Made by a program: the position numbers and the translations under genes. From NCBI GenBank assembly GCA_035236585.1, contig CP141130.1, forward strand, positions 33,863,501-33,927,500: a stretch of 64,000 nucleotides of DNA, given 5' to 3'. This DNA is from Warburgia ugandensis (lineage: Eukaryota > Streptophyta > Magnoliopsida > Canellales > Canellaceae). Within the stretch, counting starts at the first letter, position 1; the number at the start of each line of letters is the position of its first letter. Of this stretch, positions 24,170-34,661 are shown one piece after another. The notes under the pieces are model-generated. The model was not told the origin of the DNA, searched no databases, and was given only the letters and a program-made list of their open reading frames with translations.

Positions 24170-25915
24170 AAAATTTTTAGAATTTTTTTTTATAGAGTTT
24201 GAAACTTCCTTGGGTCCCATACGAAATGAGCTTGATAGGCCTTTGAAAAGGAAGGGTGAGTGAATTTATCTTGCAATTTTGAAAATTTCATTTTATCATA
24301 AGGCAAGGTATTAAATATGTCTCTATGCTACTTCTCATAATTAGAAACAATCGTAGGAGCTTGATATAGCCTTTGTGGAAATGGAGTAAGGATATCATAT
24401 GGCTTAGTGGGTGGAACTTTTCCTTATTAACAAATTTATCTCTTTTTCTAATATGTTTCGGTATTATCTCAACGTTTTTACAACCAAATTTCTCAATTAT
24501 TTTACCACTTTGAAGAATGGTAATTGTCTTTGTTTGTTCCATGTATATAAATGAAGAATTAATCTCACCTACCATGTATGTATCATTAGGGTTTTCATTT
24601 GGTGGGAGAGGATATTGTCCTACAGCACTTGAGACATCATGTCTTTCAATCTAGTCATGGATTCTGTGTCCTCTTTTATTTGAGAAATTTTCTTCTCTTG
24701 GTATTACATGAATTGATGAAATTTATCCTCCACTTCTCTCTTAGGTGGATGAAGGTAAGGTCCAAGATCAAGTGGTCATTGGTTTTTGTGATAGGGGTGG
24801 TATTGGGCCTTATGTGAGACATTAGCATTATATGCATTTCTCCAATTGACAGTAAAATGATTACTCCAATTGCTCTGAAGATGGGGAAAAATTGTTGCTC
24901 ATAAGCATGTGTCTATTCATGAAGCACATCCTGGAATGTAGGAGCGATGGAACATTCCTGAGTGAGGTATGTATTACTTTCACAAATATCACACACCTGT
25001 TCAACTTTCTTGGAGGAATTTTTTTCCATTTCCATGGCCTCAACTATTCTAGCTAGGATGCTATTTTAGTATTCATATCATCTTTTTCAATCATAGCATA
25101 TATTCCTCCCCTAAGTATGTGGTGCTGAACTTAGGCTTGTTTGGGTAACCTACTTTTTTCGAATCAGCCCAACTTTGTGCACTCTTTGCAAGCCATTCCA
25201 AATACTTTTGCCATTGCACATTATTTCAACAAATTGGCTTACATCAGAATTAAGTCCTTCATAAAAGAAGCTAATGATACACCAAGATTAGTTTCCATGA
25301 TGTGGACAAGTTAATAATAATTCCTTGAATCTTTCTTAGCAATGGTAGAAAGTTTCTTAATCCTTTTGGGTAAAATTCATTATATTTTGATAGAGAGTAT
25401 TTATCTTATATATAGGAAGGAACTTATTCAAGAACTTCTTAGTCATTTCTTTTTAGTTTCATATGGAAGTTGTTGGCAATGAAGGAAACCACATCTTAGC
25501 TTTTTCCTTTAAAGAAAAAGAAAATAGTTTTAGTCCTACCATGTCTAATTCTATATTTTGTGCACGTTGGTTCATGCGCACTTCATCGAATTCTTTTAAA
25601 TGCAGGTAAAGAATTCTCACTATCCAACCCATAAAATTTAGGAAGTAATTGAATTACTCCCACCTTTAATTTAATCATTCCAGCATTTGGAGCTAAATTT
25701 ATACATGAAGGTATGCCAGTATAATTAAGCTATAAATAGTCTCTTAATGTTCTCTTACAAGGATCTTGGTTATGCTGATTATCCTCATGTGTTCTAAGTT
25801 GGTCTCATTTCCTATTATATTTCCTTTGCCTATTTCCATGTGGTAAAAAATGAATCCTCCATGGATGTATATTATCATTAAATAGAGGTAGAGGATCATC
25901 AACATCAAAGAGTCA
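24170..25915 (-). pseudogene. T1 gag, main part (Tat/Athila type)
   Basis: Capsid-type gag of the Tat/Athila lineage, minus strand, in order: RTLRDYL (about 25740), VGVIQLLPKFYGLDSENS (about 25660-25610), ERFKELLLTCPHHGN (about 25330-25290), IISFFYEGLNSD, then TITILQSGKIIEK (about 24530-24490) and PYDILTPFPQRLYQAP (about 24400-24350). The last two are the linker that precedes the protease in this lineage, after which homology stops. Many nonsense codons (for example E-stop-FY and HC-stop-ERFK) and frameshifts. The N-terminal part lies beyond CACTA copy E3. Role: virus-like particle shell. Dead. Confidence 0.7.
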
Positions 25916-26110
25916 ATACTACATGAGGGTTTTAAAATTGGCATAAAGAAATCACTTATTTGACTATTGACTTCATAAATACTTTACAAATTGGTTGAAA
26001 ATAAATGACTTTAAGTATATAGACTTTAGAAATTATTTAACTGTAAGTGACTTTTAAAAACTAGTGCAAAGAGAGAATTTTTCCTGGGAAGCACTTTTAA
26101 AGTCGTTTGA
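25916..26110. repeat. E3 left TIR-like end and subterminal repeats
   Basis: Decayed TIR followed by copies of motifs such as aagtgacttttaaaa and cttttaaagtcgttt, inverted with respect to those at 31030-31687. Confidence 0.65.
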
Positions 26111-27453
26111 TTTTTTTCGCTTTTTTTTTGGATTAGGTTATCAACCCATATGCTTCTTATCATGGACAACAACTCTTAATCTACTTGATAGAATCATGTC
26201 TTAAATGAGTTTTGAATTACTTGAAGTGGACTGCCATATCAGTATAAACTTGTGTAAACTTATAGCCATAAAACACTGTTAATTTCCATCTTTTGGTGAA
26301 GCATTTTTACTATTAACATAGGGATAACTAAATGCCTTCTTATTGGTACTTAATTTGATTTAAAAAATAAGTAGAATTGATGGAGTACCTATGGACATTA
26401 ATGCGTTAAATGCTTTTAGGGAAATTATATGCACATTTCATACCCCTATGAATGATGATTGTGTCCTAGCACTTTGACTTTGAAATGATGGCATTCGGTA
26501 TGGAATAGCATGGGTGAATGTGATGCCCCTTGTAGAAAACCAGCACAAAGGTGCCTTATATTGATGGCCTTTTAGTGTTTGGGTGATTGGAAAATGAACG
26601 GGAGTTCTTAGGAATTTTGTAATTGACTAATAACTCTATTAGTTGGTTGAGGTTTCAGGAATGAAATGATTGGATTAGGTAGACTTCTAACCATGTTTTA
26701 GGTGGACATGGTGGAATGTCTAGGCAGGAACTTCCTACAGGGAACTATCTGTGTGTGGAACCAATTAGTCCATGCTTGGGTGGCTAGTTGAATGAAATTC
26801 CCAATGGTTGAGTCATCTTAAACTTCATTAATATGTCTGGTAATAACATCTAGCATAACATAAGGCAAAATAGTAGCATAAGCTAAGCTTATCACTACTT
26901 GTGAATGGTAACTTCCAAATGGACTGGCTAAGTCAAGTAACATAACATATAATAAAAAGAAAATTCTTATGATAAAAGGACAGTAACATGGACCTTAGAA
27001 CTCCTAAAAGTTTAGTACGGACTTTGGCACACAATCCATGGTGGCTTTGCCATGCTTAATAAGCAATTGAGTAATGTAGAAAGTGGTTGAGTGATGGCTA
27101 AGTGGTGAACATCAAACGTGATATTCATGCAGAAATCATATGAATACCTACACCCACTTAGAGATGTGAAATTGAAGCAGTGGAGTTAAGGACTAGTGAA
27201 AGATCTATGTGATTTGTAGCCCTTTTACAAATATCTATACTAAGCAAGCAAATACTTTTTATGCATCCTTTATCTATTTTGCTTGAGGTTATGTTAGATA
27301 TTGTATGTTTATGTGAATGGATGGAGACAGAGTTTCCTTTAATTATTTTTTAGTTAAATTATGTTTATCGTGGACATCTGTTTGGTTTCTTTAAATGAAT
27401 TACATAGCCTTTTTTATGTCATTATTCTAATATCATTGAGTGTTTCTTTGTAG
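26111..27453. other. Non-coding 5' region of E3
   Basis: No coding frame. It ends in a polypyrimidine tract and acceptor (gtttctttgtag) just before the first coding exon, at the same position as in E1 and E2, suggesting a 5' leader intron. Confidence 0.45.
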
Positions 27454-30400
27454 TAATGATGGAAAGAGAAGAACATCAAACTGAAGATTATGGCTACATT
27501 GAAGAGCATGAATAAGAGGCCAACATGAGCACTACTCCAAAAATAAAGGGTAGAGGGCGAACAATAATGGAAAATGTTATCAAGATAACGTCGAACAGAA
27601 TTAAAGAAACTATCCAATAAAATAGTAGAGGGCAAGAGATTAGTGGGAGTGCACTTGCTTATAATAGTTTCCTCTGCTCTATAGTAAGAAGCATGGTTCC
27701 TATCACATTTGAGGACTAGAGACATGTTCCATCCTTGACAAAAGATTCAATATGGGAAATGGTGAAGGTATGTAAATATTAAGCACATCTATTATTTACA
27801 TTGTAACTTTCCTTAATTTTCAAATATAGTAATTTGATGTGTTCAATTTGGAGTCTGCCTTTAACATTTTGAATGATAATAAGATGCATGCTTTACAAGA
27901 TGCATGCATCCGTTAAGGTTGTACACGGTGTCACACATTTACTCTAACATCATTGACCAAGAGGCATGGAATGCATTTGTGTAGAACTGCATCTCCACCA
28001 AGTTTGGGTATGTGCAAAAACAATGCTTGATTTAATTAGTTACATGTAACATTCAATTATTTCCCTTGATCACACATGTACAAATGTGCAGGCAAAGAGT
28101 GCATCACCACCTATTTAGGTTGGGCTACACTTGTTTAAAAGAGCACGAAGTAATCATCTGTGACAATTTATCCCATTCAATTTAATGCTACTATAGTTAT
28201 ATACATGGTGTTCTCTAACTATAGTGCCTTTGCTTGATAGTAAAACAAAGCTAGGACTATGGAACCCATTGATTTCTCCATCCTCTAAAAGGTGGTGCAT
28301 TTGGTGGGTTGTACTAGCAACAAGTTCTTAGATGAAAATACTGTGCAAATTGCTTCTCGCATAGTAAGTGATTCCACCTGTTAATAATTTTTTTTCAATT
28401 AATTATATCACATGATCATGTCTTTCTAATTAAATTTTGCAGGACATTCTTACCCAAGAAAGAGTTACTATAGGAACTTTAACTAGCACTATTGCCAATG
28501 ACAACATCTTGTATAAGGCTATGGGCTGTAAGAAGGACCACCCTAGCCAAGTTAAGGGCATGAGTCGAGGTGTTATTCCTTCTAAATTCTTTGGTAAAGG
28601 ATGTATACCTAATGTTCAAGATGACGAGGAGGCCTACAATGAGCCTGTTGCAAAAATAAAGTCTGATATATTTAGTTAGTTGTGTGTGGAAGGTTTGATG
28701 ATTGTTACTCTATCCCTTGCTCATAATTTTCATAGTGCCCCTGTATCTCTATCACATGCGAGCTGTAATTCCCCAACTAAAGAAGATAATGAAGGACATC
28801 CAACTCCCTCGAAAAGGAAATTCCTGCCCAGGAGGTGTGTGTGTGTGTCTATATATATATATAATTAGAAATTTTCATTGTCCTTCTGTAATAATTCTCT
28901 ATCTCAACCTCTCTATTGCATATTTGATCTGTAGGTAGGTCAATACCTATTGGCCTTTGATTCCTGTCAAAATATTATGGTAGGTGGTTCATGCTATGAG
29001 CATGAATCAAATGTTTTGCATGAAATTAGTATGCCACCACATATTAAGTGGGTGTCCATTACTACGCCTTTGAATGCTAATGCCTGCCTACCATTTCCAT
29101 TAGAAATGGAAAATATTATAACCATTGGGCAGGCTATTGCATATCATGTCACTTGGCTGGAGGCACTAGTCATTCTCATAAAGTCCAAGGTATGTATCTT
29201 ATCATACTATCCTCCTCATCAATATTTTTTAGCTAGAGATCTCACTTAATTGTTTACTAACTATATACAGTTATTCAGCAACAACATGCGGCATTGAGAT
29301 CGGTTGCCATTCTAGTTTCATCCATTGCTACTACACCAATGGAATAAGTACTTGTATATCTCTTTGATTTTTTTTATCATAAACTAGTCCCTCTTCATTG
29401 ATTAATATTATTTAGCTGAAATTTTTTACATCTTTTACAGTAGTCATCTCAGGAGTGTGTGGAAGTCCCACATAATATGCCTCGATCCCTAAGGTTAATT
29501 TATGGTCTCATCAACGACGATATGGCAATGAATCCTATATCAATAAAAAAGGAAGTGCTTGTCAAGGATGTTGTTCAAGTGCCACTTATAGCAGAGGACC
29601 TATTATGAGTTTCCTTATGGGATCAACTCTAACACCCTCTCACCTATATGGGGTATATGCACATACTTGCTTATAAATCATTTGACATTTAATTACATGA
29701 TATATTTTAATGGTATATGTAATAATTATTTATTTTATGCAGCTTCTTGAATAATGTGATTAGCCTTTTTGACAGTAAGGGTACACTTTACCAATTCCTT
29801 GACCCTGGCGTCATTTTTAGAGCAACGGAGCAATGGCCGATAGAGAGGCACATTCAAGATATTTTACCAAGCTTTTTTTACTCCTCTTAGGGACAAGGCT
29901 TAATGATTCCCTACAATAGAGTGTAAGTATTTATTTTCTTGTTTTCTTGCCAAATTATTCTATACTTAGGGATTGTCAACTTCCATTACAATCCATATGA
30001 CTGTCCGTATAGGTCTCATTGGATGCTACACGTTTTGGATGTGCATGGTAGACATGATTTCTTTTTTTATTCTTGTGGATCGCACATCTGTCCCACCCTC
30101 ACAAAAATTATAAATAAGTGAGCATTTATTTTTTTCATGTGTTATGTGTAGATAAGTAATTTGTTATTTATTTATAATACATTTGAAACTTAAATTTATA
30201 GGGTTTGGATTGAGCTACTATCATCAAGATTGTACAACCACCAAAACTCACTTGAAAGAATTTTAAGGTATATGAAACAATTAATTGCTCTAAGTTATCA
30301 CTAATTAAACCTACATTATTACAAATGATTTTATGGGTTCTTTTTTATTGTCCTTGTTGCATAGTTCCCTAAACAATAGTCTAATTAGGAGTGTGGGCGT

Positions 30401-30674
30401 TATGTCCTGAGATAGATGAGGACCCTTGTATTCGATAGGACTCCTGTCTCCCATTTACGAAAGGTAGAACACTTTTTATTTTGCATAATCTTATATTTTT
30501 CTACCGTTTTTATGGATCTAGCTAAAATATTTGAGCTTAATTAAATATGTTGTATTTCAGGCTATTGTGCTTTCTAAATGGGCAAAAAAGAAGAGTTACT
30601 CTAGTGTAAATCTCAATGAAATAGGAATTGAATAGGTTGAGTGTAATGCATTGCAATTAGATCACTTGGAGTAA
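27454..30674 (+). pseudogene. CACTA-encoded Transposase_24 / DUF8039-like / C48-like protein, E3 copy
   Basis: The most complete copy of the family protein. Exon 1 starts ATG at about 27454 and runs to 27767: after stops it shows SRGQEISGSALAYNS, VRSMVPITFED-stop and KDSIWEMVK before a gtatgt donor. Later exons: 28240-28370 (TMEPIDFSIL), 28440-28679 (RGVIPSKFF), 28935-29190 (LNANACLPFPLEMENIITIG, the DUF8039-like block), about 29500-29610, 29960-30120 (RSHWMLHVLDVHGRHD, the His box of C48 proteases), 30365-30470 (ECGRYVLR and later TPVSHLRK, the Cys box), and 30560-30674. Nonsense codons fit C-to-T changes (ED-W to ED-stop). No DDE transposase is seen in E3, so it would have needed one in trans. 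Confidence 0.65.
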
Positions 30675-31029
30675 CTACATTAACCTAAAATACATAATAA
30701 AGTATTTTTTTCATTGACTTGTGTGTATTCCCTTTAGAATTTATTATTTTTGTTGATATATATATATGTGTATATATTTGTATTTTAAGCAATGAATGAG
30801 TGAAAATTTGGAGTGTGGGAATAAATGAGTATGGATGAAGTGAATTTGGAGCTTGAACATGAAGTGAATATGTAGAGGTTGGTTTTCAATATATTCATTG
30901 AATTATATGAATTTTATGAGATGAAGAATGAGAGGGTTACTTAGAGTGTGAAAGTAAATGTGAATGTTTATGGATTTACAAATGAAGTGAATGCAAATGA
31001 GATGAAGAATGAGAGGGTCACAGAACAAC

Positions 31030-31687
31030 TTCAAAACTATAGAATTTTTGAAGTCATTTAGAAAAAAATGGCTTTAAAAGAAAAGAATTATTGAAGTTGT
31101 TTAAGAAACAATTTTAAAAGTCTATCAAAATGTGATCTTTTGAAGTCACTTATTCAAAAACGACTTTAAAAGTTACCTACTTTTGAAGTTGCTTAGTGTA
31201 AGAGACTGGAAAAGATAATAAAAAAGGTTGAACTTTTGATGTCGCTTACAAAAAAATGACTTCTAAATTCACCAACTTTAGAATTTTTTTTTAAGTAAGC
31301 AACTTCAAAAGTTCATTAAGATGTTGTGCTTTTGAAGTCACTTATGTGAAAACGACTTCTAAAGTCACCAACTTTAGAAGTCATTTTTCTGTAAGCGACT
31401 TCAAAAGCACCAAAAAATGTGGAGCTTTTAAAGTTGCTTATACCAAAACGACTTCTAAAGTTGGAGACTTTAGAAGTCATTTTCCTATAAGCTACTTCAA
31501 AAGTTAAATACATTTGAAGTTGCTTAGACTAAATGACTTTAAAAGTTGGTGACCGTGACCTTTAAAGTTGTTTATTTAAATGACTTTAAAAGTTGTCCAC
31601 TTTCCAAGTCTGCTCGATAGAAGTCACTTATTAAGTGACTTCTATTATCACTTTTAATTGACTTTAAAAGCCCCTTGTGTAGTAGTG
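31030..31687. repeat. E3 right subterminal repeats and TIR
   Basis: A dense array of about 40-50 bp units such as gaagtcacttat...aaaacgactt...aaagt, alternating in orientation. 31316-31400 and 31400-31500 form two near-identical tandem units. The spurious 65-codon frame here (31316-31513) is a repeat protein artefact. Ends with the TIR at 31687. Confidence 0.75.
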
Positions 31688-31851
31688 AGAGGATTACTCA
31701 TCCATGAGGAAACATCATCATTATCTAGGATGAGAGGTGGTACATCATCATTGAAGAGGGGATTGTTTCTCCATTGGCAAATATCATCTCTGTTAATGTT
31801 GGGGTCTAAATTAACCCTTTGATCAATGTTTAGATTATTCATTGAATGCAA
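31688..31851 (-). pseudogene. T1 gag, N-terminal part
   Basis: Minus-strand frame starting ATG at 31851 and reading MHSMNNLNIDQRVNLDPN and later NNPLFNDDVPPL. It runs into the E3 terminus at 31687. On the other side of E3, the frame near 25900-25860 continues with similar acidic sequence (DDPLPLFNDNIHPW). The position between leader and RTLRDYL suits the gag N-terminus. I could not match it to a named domain. Confidence 0.45.
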
Positions 31852-32609
31852 GTGATCATGTTGTTTATTTTATTTTGTTGTTTTTGTTGAAGAAAACTAA
31901 ACTAAATGATGTAACCTAATGTTTAAAATGATGCACAAACAAAGGACACAATCAAACAATCCCTAAGGCTAGCAAGCTAAAATGTTTTAATGTTCTTAAA
32001 TTTGTGTGGGGGAGAAGCTTTTAGATTAACTAATCTAGTGCTCCTCCTCTCTTTCAAACTTGTCCTACCACTTACTAGTTAGATCCTAACCTAACCAACC
32101 ACTTCACACCCGCCTCATGTAGCCATAAGTAGGCCGAGTCATAGAAAATGTTGGCAGAGCTAGTCATTTAAATACTAATGCAATCAATTAGACAAGGGCC
32201 ACTAGAGTGGCAATGAGTTGCCTCCTTCCAAGAGGGTCCTATGAGCATGTGATGGCCTCCATAAGTCTCTTCTAATTGATTTTAAATAAATTTGGAAGAT
32301 TGGGTTATGCATTTGTGGGGATTATCTTAGGTGGGCCAAGCGGTGGTGAGTAAATTCACCCTTGATCTTGTGGGTCAGGTGGCCCTACTAATTAATATTC
32401 ACACTTAGTGGCAGTTTGATCAACATATAAATCACCTTACTATAATAGATATATCCTAAAATGCAATTAAAAATAATAAACTATTGCAAACCCTAAAATG
32501 TAAAAGATATCAAATGTGCTTTATATATGCAATTACACTACCAATCAATGCAAACCCTAATCTAAGAATTTTAAGGAGTAAGGATTTGCTCTAAGTGGAG
32601 TTTGGGATA
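31852..32609 (-). other. T1 5' leader, upstream half
   Basis: Non-coding. Segments 31965-32280 resemble 13540-13830 of the 4.9-kb LTR in the same order on the plus strand: cctaaggctag, gctcctc, cttactagtt, cactagagtg, ctaattgatttta. Ends at the TRIM insertion (target duplication ggata at 32605-32609). Confidence 0.5.
32605..32609. repeat. Target-site duplication GGATA, left copy
   Basis: Identical to 34010-34014. The pair encloses exactly 1400 bp (32610-34009). Confidence 0.9.
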
Positions 32610-33265
32610 TGTAACGACCCTGAGGGCCCCACATACAACCATATTGTTCACTTTGGAGACTGGGCCCCAAGGCACCCAGCCCCGCACGGTTTTGTTCTTC
32701 CTCTGTGGGGGAGAGGCCTGGTTGTATGGAAAGTCTTCTGAACCCATATCAACAGTCTAGGAACTCTCCCCTTAGCGATATGGGACTAACTCTCAGCGCC
32801 TCACCTTGCCTAGAAGCCTGCCAGCCTTAGGGACTGCCCCTTTTGACCTGTCCTCATCAGCCCACCCTCATTAGCCAAGGCTAGCCCTCTCCCCCTTAGG
32901 GGACACGCATCCCTATGTGTCACACGAAAGAGCCCGCATGTGGTTAGCCACCCACACCGGGTTAGGGTCCCGCTCTGATACCACTGTAACGACCTCGAGG
33001 GCCCCACATACAACTATATTGTCCGCTCTGGAGACTGGGCCCCAAGGCACCCAACCCCCGCACGGTTTTGTTCTTCCCCCGTGGGGGAAGAGGCCTGGTT
33101 GTATGGAAAGTCTTTTGAACTCTTATCAATAGTCCAGAAACTCTTCCCTTGGCAATGTGGAACTAACTCTCAGCACCTCACCTTGCCTAGAAGCTTGCTA
33201 GCCTAGAAGTCTGCCAGCCTCAGCGACAACACCTTTTGGTCTGCCCTCATTGGCCAAGGCTAGCC
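32610..33265 (-). mobile_element. TRIM unit, minus orientation
   Basis: LTR (277 bp), 98-bp internal region and LTR (281 bp). On the minus strand the PBS TGGTATCAGAGC is an exact match to the initiator-Met tRNA primer site, one base after the LTR end. The polypurine tract TAAGGGGGAGAG lies just before each LTR. The LTR 5' end (GGCTAGCC) does not start with TG. Confidence 0.75.
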
Positions 33266-33363
33266 CTCTCCCCCTTAGGGTACATGCGTCCCCACGTGTC
33301 ACATGCAATCGCCCATGTGCAGTTAGCCACCCACACCCTTGTTAGGGTCTCGCTCTGATACCA

Positions 33364-34009
33364 AAGGGTTTAGAGGCTAGCCTTGGCCAATGAGGGTGGG
33401 CTGATGAGGGCAGGCCAAAAGGCGTGGTCGCTGAGGCTAGAAGGCTTCTAGCCAAGGTGAGGCATTGAGAGTTAGTCCCACATCGCTAAGGGGAGAGTTC
33501 CTAGACTGTTGATAAGGGTTCAGAAGACTTTCCATACAACCAGGCCTCTTCCCCCATGGGGGAAGAACAAAATTGTGTGGGGGCTGGGTGCTTTGGGGCT
33601 CAGCCTCCAGAGGGGACAATATGGTTGTATGTGGGGCCCTCGGGGTCGTTACAGTGGTATTAGAGCGGGACCTTAACTAGGTGTGGGTGGCTAACCACAC
33701 GCGGGGATGCTTGTCCCCTAAGGGGGAGAGGGCTAGCCTTGGCCGATGAGGGCGGGCTGATGAGGACGAGCTAAAAGGCGCGGTCGCTTAGGCTGGCAAG
33801 CTTCTAGGCAAGGTGAGGCACTGAGAGTTAGTCCCACATTGCTAAGGGGAGAGTTCCTGGACTGTTGATAAGGGTTCAGAAGACTTTCCATACAACCAGG
33901 CCTCTTCCCCCACAAGGAAAGAACAAAATTGTGCAGGGGCTGGGTGCCTTGGGGCCCACTCTTTAGAGTAGACAATGTGATTGTATGTGGGGCCCTCGGG
34001 GTTGTTACA
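33364..34009 (+). mobile_element. TRIM unit, plus orientation
   Basis: LTR about 33377-33653 (277 bp), internal 33654-33732, LTR 33733-34009 (277 bp). The PBS tggtattagagc has one mismatch to the canonical site. It begins at the polypurine position (aagggtttagagg) directly abutting the PBS of the inverted left half. Confidence 0.75.
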
Positions 34010-34014
34010 GGATA
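34010..34014. repeat. Target-site duplication GGATA, right copy
   Basis: Pairs with 32605-32609 around the TRIM composite. Confidence 0.9.
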
Positions 34015-34379
34015 AGATCTTCTTGTACAAGGGTAGGAGCATTTACATTCTACCTCCACTTCCATGTTATGATGGTCCACCCTTGACCTATATTATTACA
34101 ACCCTTTTTAAATGAATTGCAATCAATGAAAAATATAATGTGTCCTCACTACGATTCACTCAAAATAAAAATTTTGGCTACCCTAATTGAGATCCTCAAT
34201 AATTCTTCTTTTTCTAATTTCCTGCAAAATAAAAATTGCAACAAGTACCAAAATTCTATAAATAGAGTTATTATGAACCAAGAAAAATTGAAAAACACAC
34301 CTAAAAATGCCTAAAATGTTAAAACAATGCAATTCCTAATTTTTTATTTTTAAAATTTTTTGAAAACTATGTTGTGAGA
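34015..34379 (-). other. T1 leader next to the primer site
   Basis: Non-coding, AT-rich continuation of the T1 leader on the far side of the TRIM insertion. The plus-strand frame 34117-34314 has no family match. Confidence 0.5.
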
Positions 34380-34396
34380 CCCCAGCAATGGTGCCA
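34380..34396 (-). promoter_or_regulatory. T1 primer-binding site
   Basis: Minus strand TGGCACCATTGCTGGGG, close to the TGGCGCCGTTGCCGGGG typical of Tat/Athila elements, with C-to-T and G-to-A changes. It lies a few bases after the LTR end CAATCAACA, which fixes the orientation of T1. Confidence 0.75.
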
Positions 34397-34402
34397 AAAA
34401 TT

Positions 34403-34661
34403 TGTTGATTGTTTATCGAATATGCACAGGTTATTGTAATATAGTTTATGGAAGTATGGGTCGATCCACAAGGACTCGACTTAAAAATTTGGAGTTTAAA
34501 TAAAATTTAATTGACCAAAAAATTAAGATCACCATGACATTCTTTGATGCGTCATGCATTAGATCCTTTCATGGATTTTCTTAATTTTTTTTTCCAAATT
34601 AAAATACTAGGGAACACCTCTTACAATGTCTACAAGTGAGATATTTTTACTAGAAAAGAAG
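34403..34661 (-). repeat. T1 5' LTR, 3' fragment
   Basis: Aligns with the first 230 bp of 20761-22322 (tgttgattgttta, then gttattgtaatatag and ggagtttaaat). Cut at 34661/34662, where the G1 LTR begins. The rest of this LTR must lie beyond the right edge of the window. Confidence 0.75.

Larger units (their letters stand above)
25916..31687 (+). mobile_element. CACTA element E3 inserted in T1 gag
   Basis: About 5.77 kb. The right end on the minus strand reads CACTACTACACAAGGGGC, a CACTA terminus. The left end reads tactacatgagggttttaaa, a decayed inverted match (first bases lost or mutated). Arrays of gaagtc/gactt motifs lie inside both ends (25950-26110 and 31030-31680). Gene on the plus strand at 27454-30674. 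T1 gag continues on both sides (N-terminus at 31851-31688, remainder below 25915). The 3-bp target duplication is not clear. Confidence 0.75.
32610..34009. mobile_element. Palindromic TRIM composite
   Basis: An inverted multimer of a terminal-repeat retrotransposon in miniature. Left half (minus orientation): LTR 32610-32886, internal with PBS 32972-32983, LTR 32985-33265, internal with PBS 33352-33363. Right half (plus orientation): polypurine remnant 33364-33376, LTR about 33377-33653, PBS 33655-33666, polypurine tract 33720-33731, LTR about 33733-34009. Both outer ends are the same LTR 3' end (tgtaacgacc and its complement ...gttgttaca). The LTR holds the motif agttagtcccacatcgct, frequent in plant TRIMs. 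No protein is encoded; frames of 60-115 codons here are shadows. Perfect 5-bp duplications show that it entered as one block or was rearranged after entry. Confidence 0.8.
20761..34661 (-). mobile_element. Tat/Athila-like gypsy element T1, gag-only and nested
   Basis: Minus-strand LTR retrotransposon: 5' LTR fragment 34403-34661, primer site 34380-34396, leader, gag (31851-31688 then 25915 to about 24170), a non-coding tail, polypurine tract 22323-22337 and 3' LTR 20761-22322. E3 (25916-31687) and the TRIM composite (32610-34009) are later insertions. Without them the internal region is about 4.9 kb, with no trace of protease, reverse transcriptase or integrase, so T1 looks like a non-autonomous derivative. 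Its 5' LTR is interrupted at 34662 by G1. Confidence 0.7.

Noticed and set aside
31030-31687. CRISPR-like regular repeats
   Set aside because: Repeats alternate in orientation, are degenerate and border a CACTA TIR, so they are transposon subterminal repeats in a plant genome.
32610-34009. Cassandra-type TRIM with a 5S rRNA promoter
   Set aside because: No 5S box A or box C sequence is visible in the LTR.
32810-34080. Several 60-115 codon frames in the TRIM composite
   Set aside because: They run through LTR, PBS and polypurine tract in all orientations; TRIMs are non-coding.
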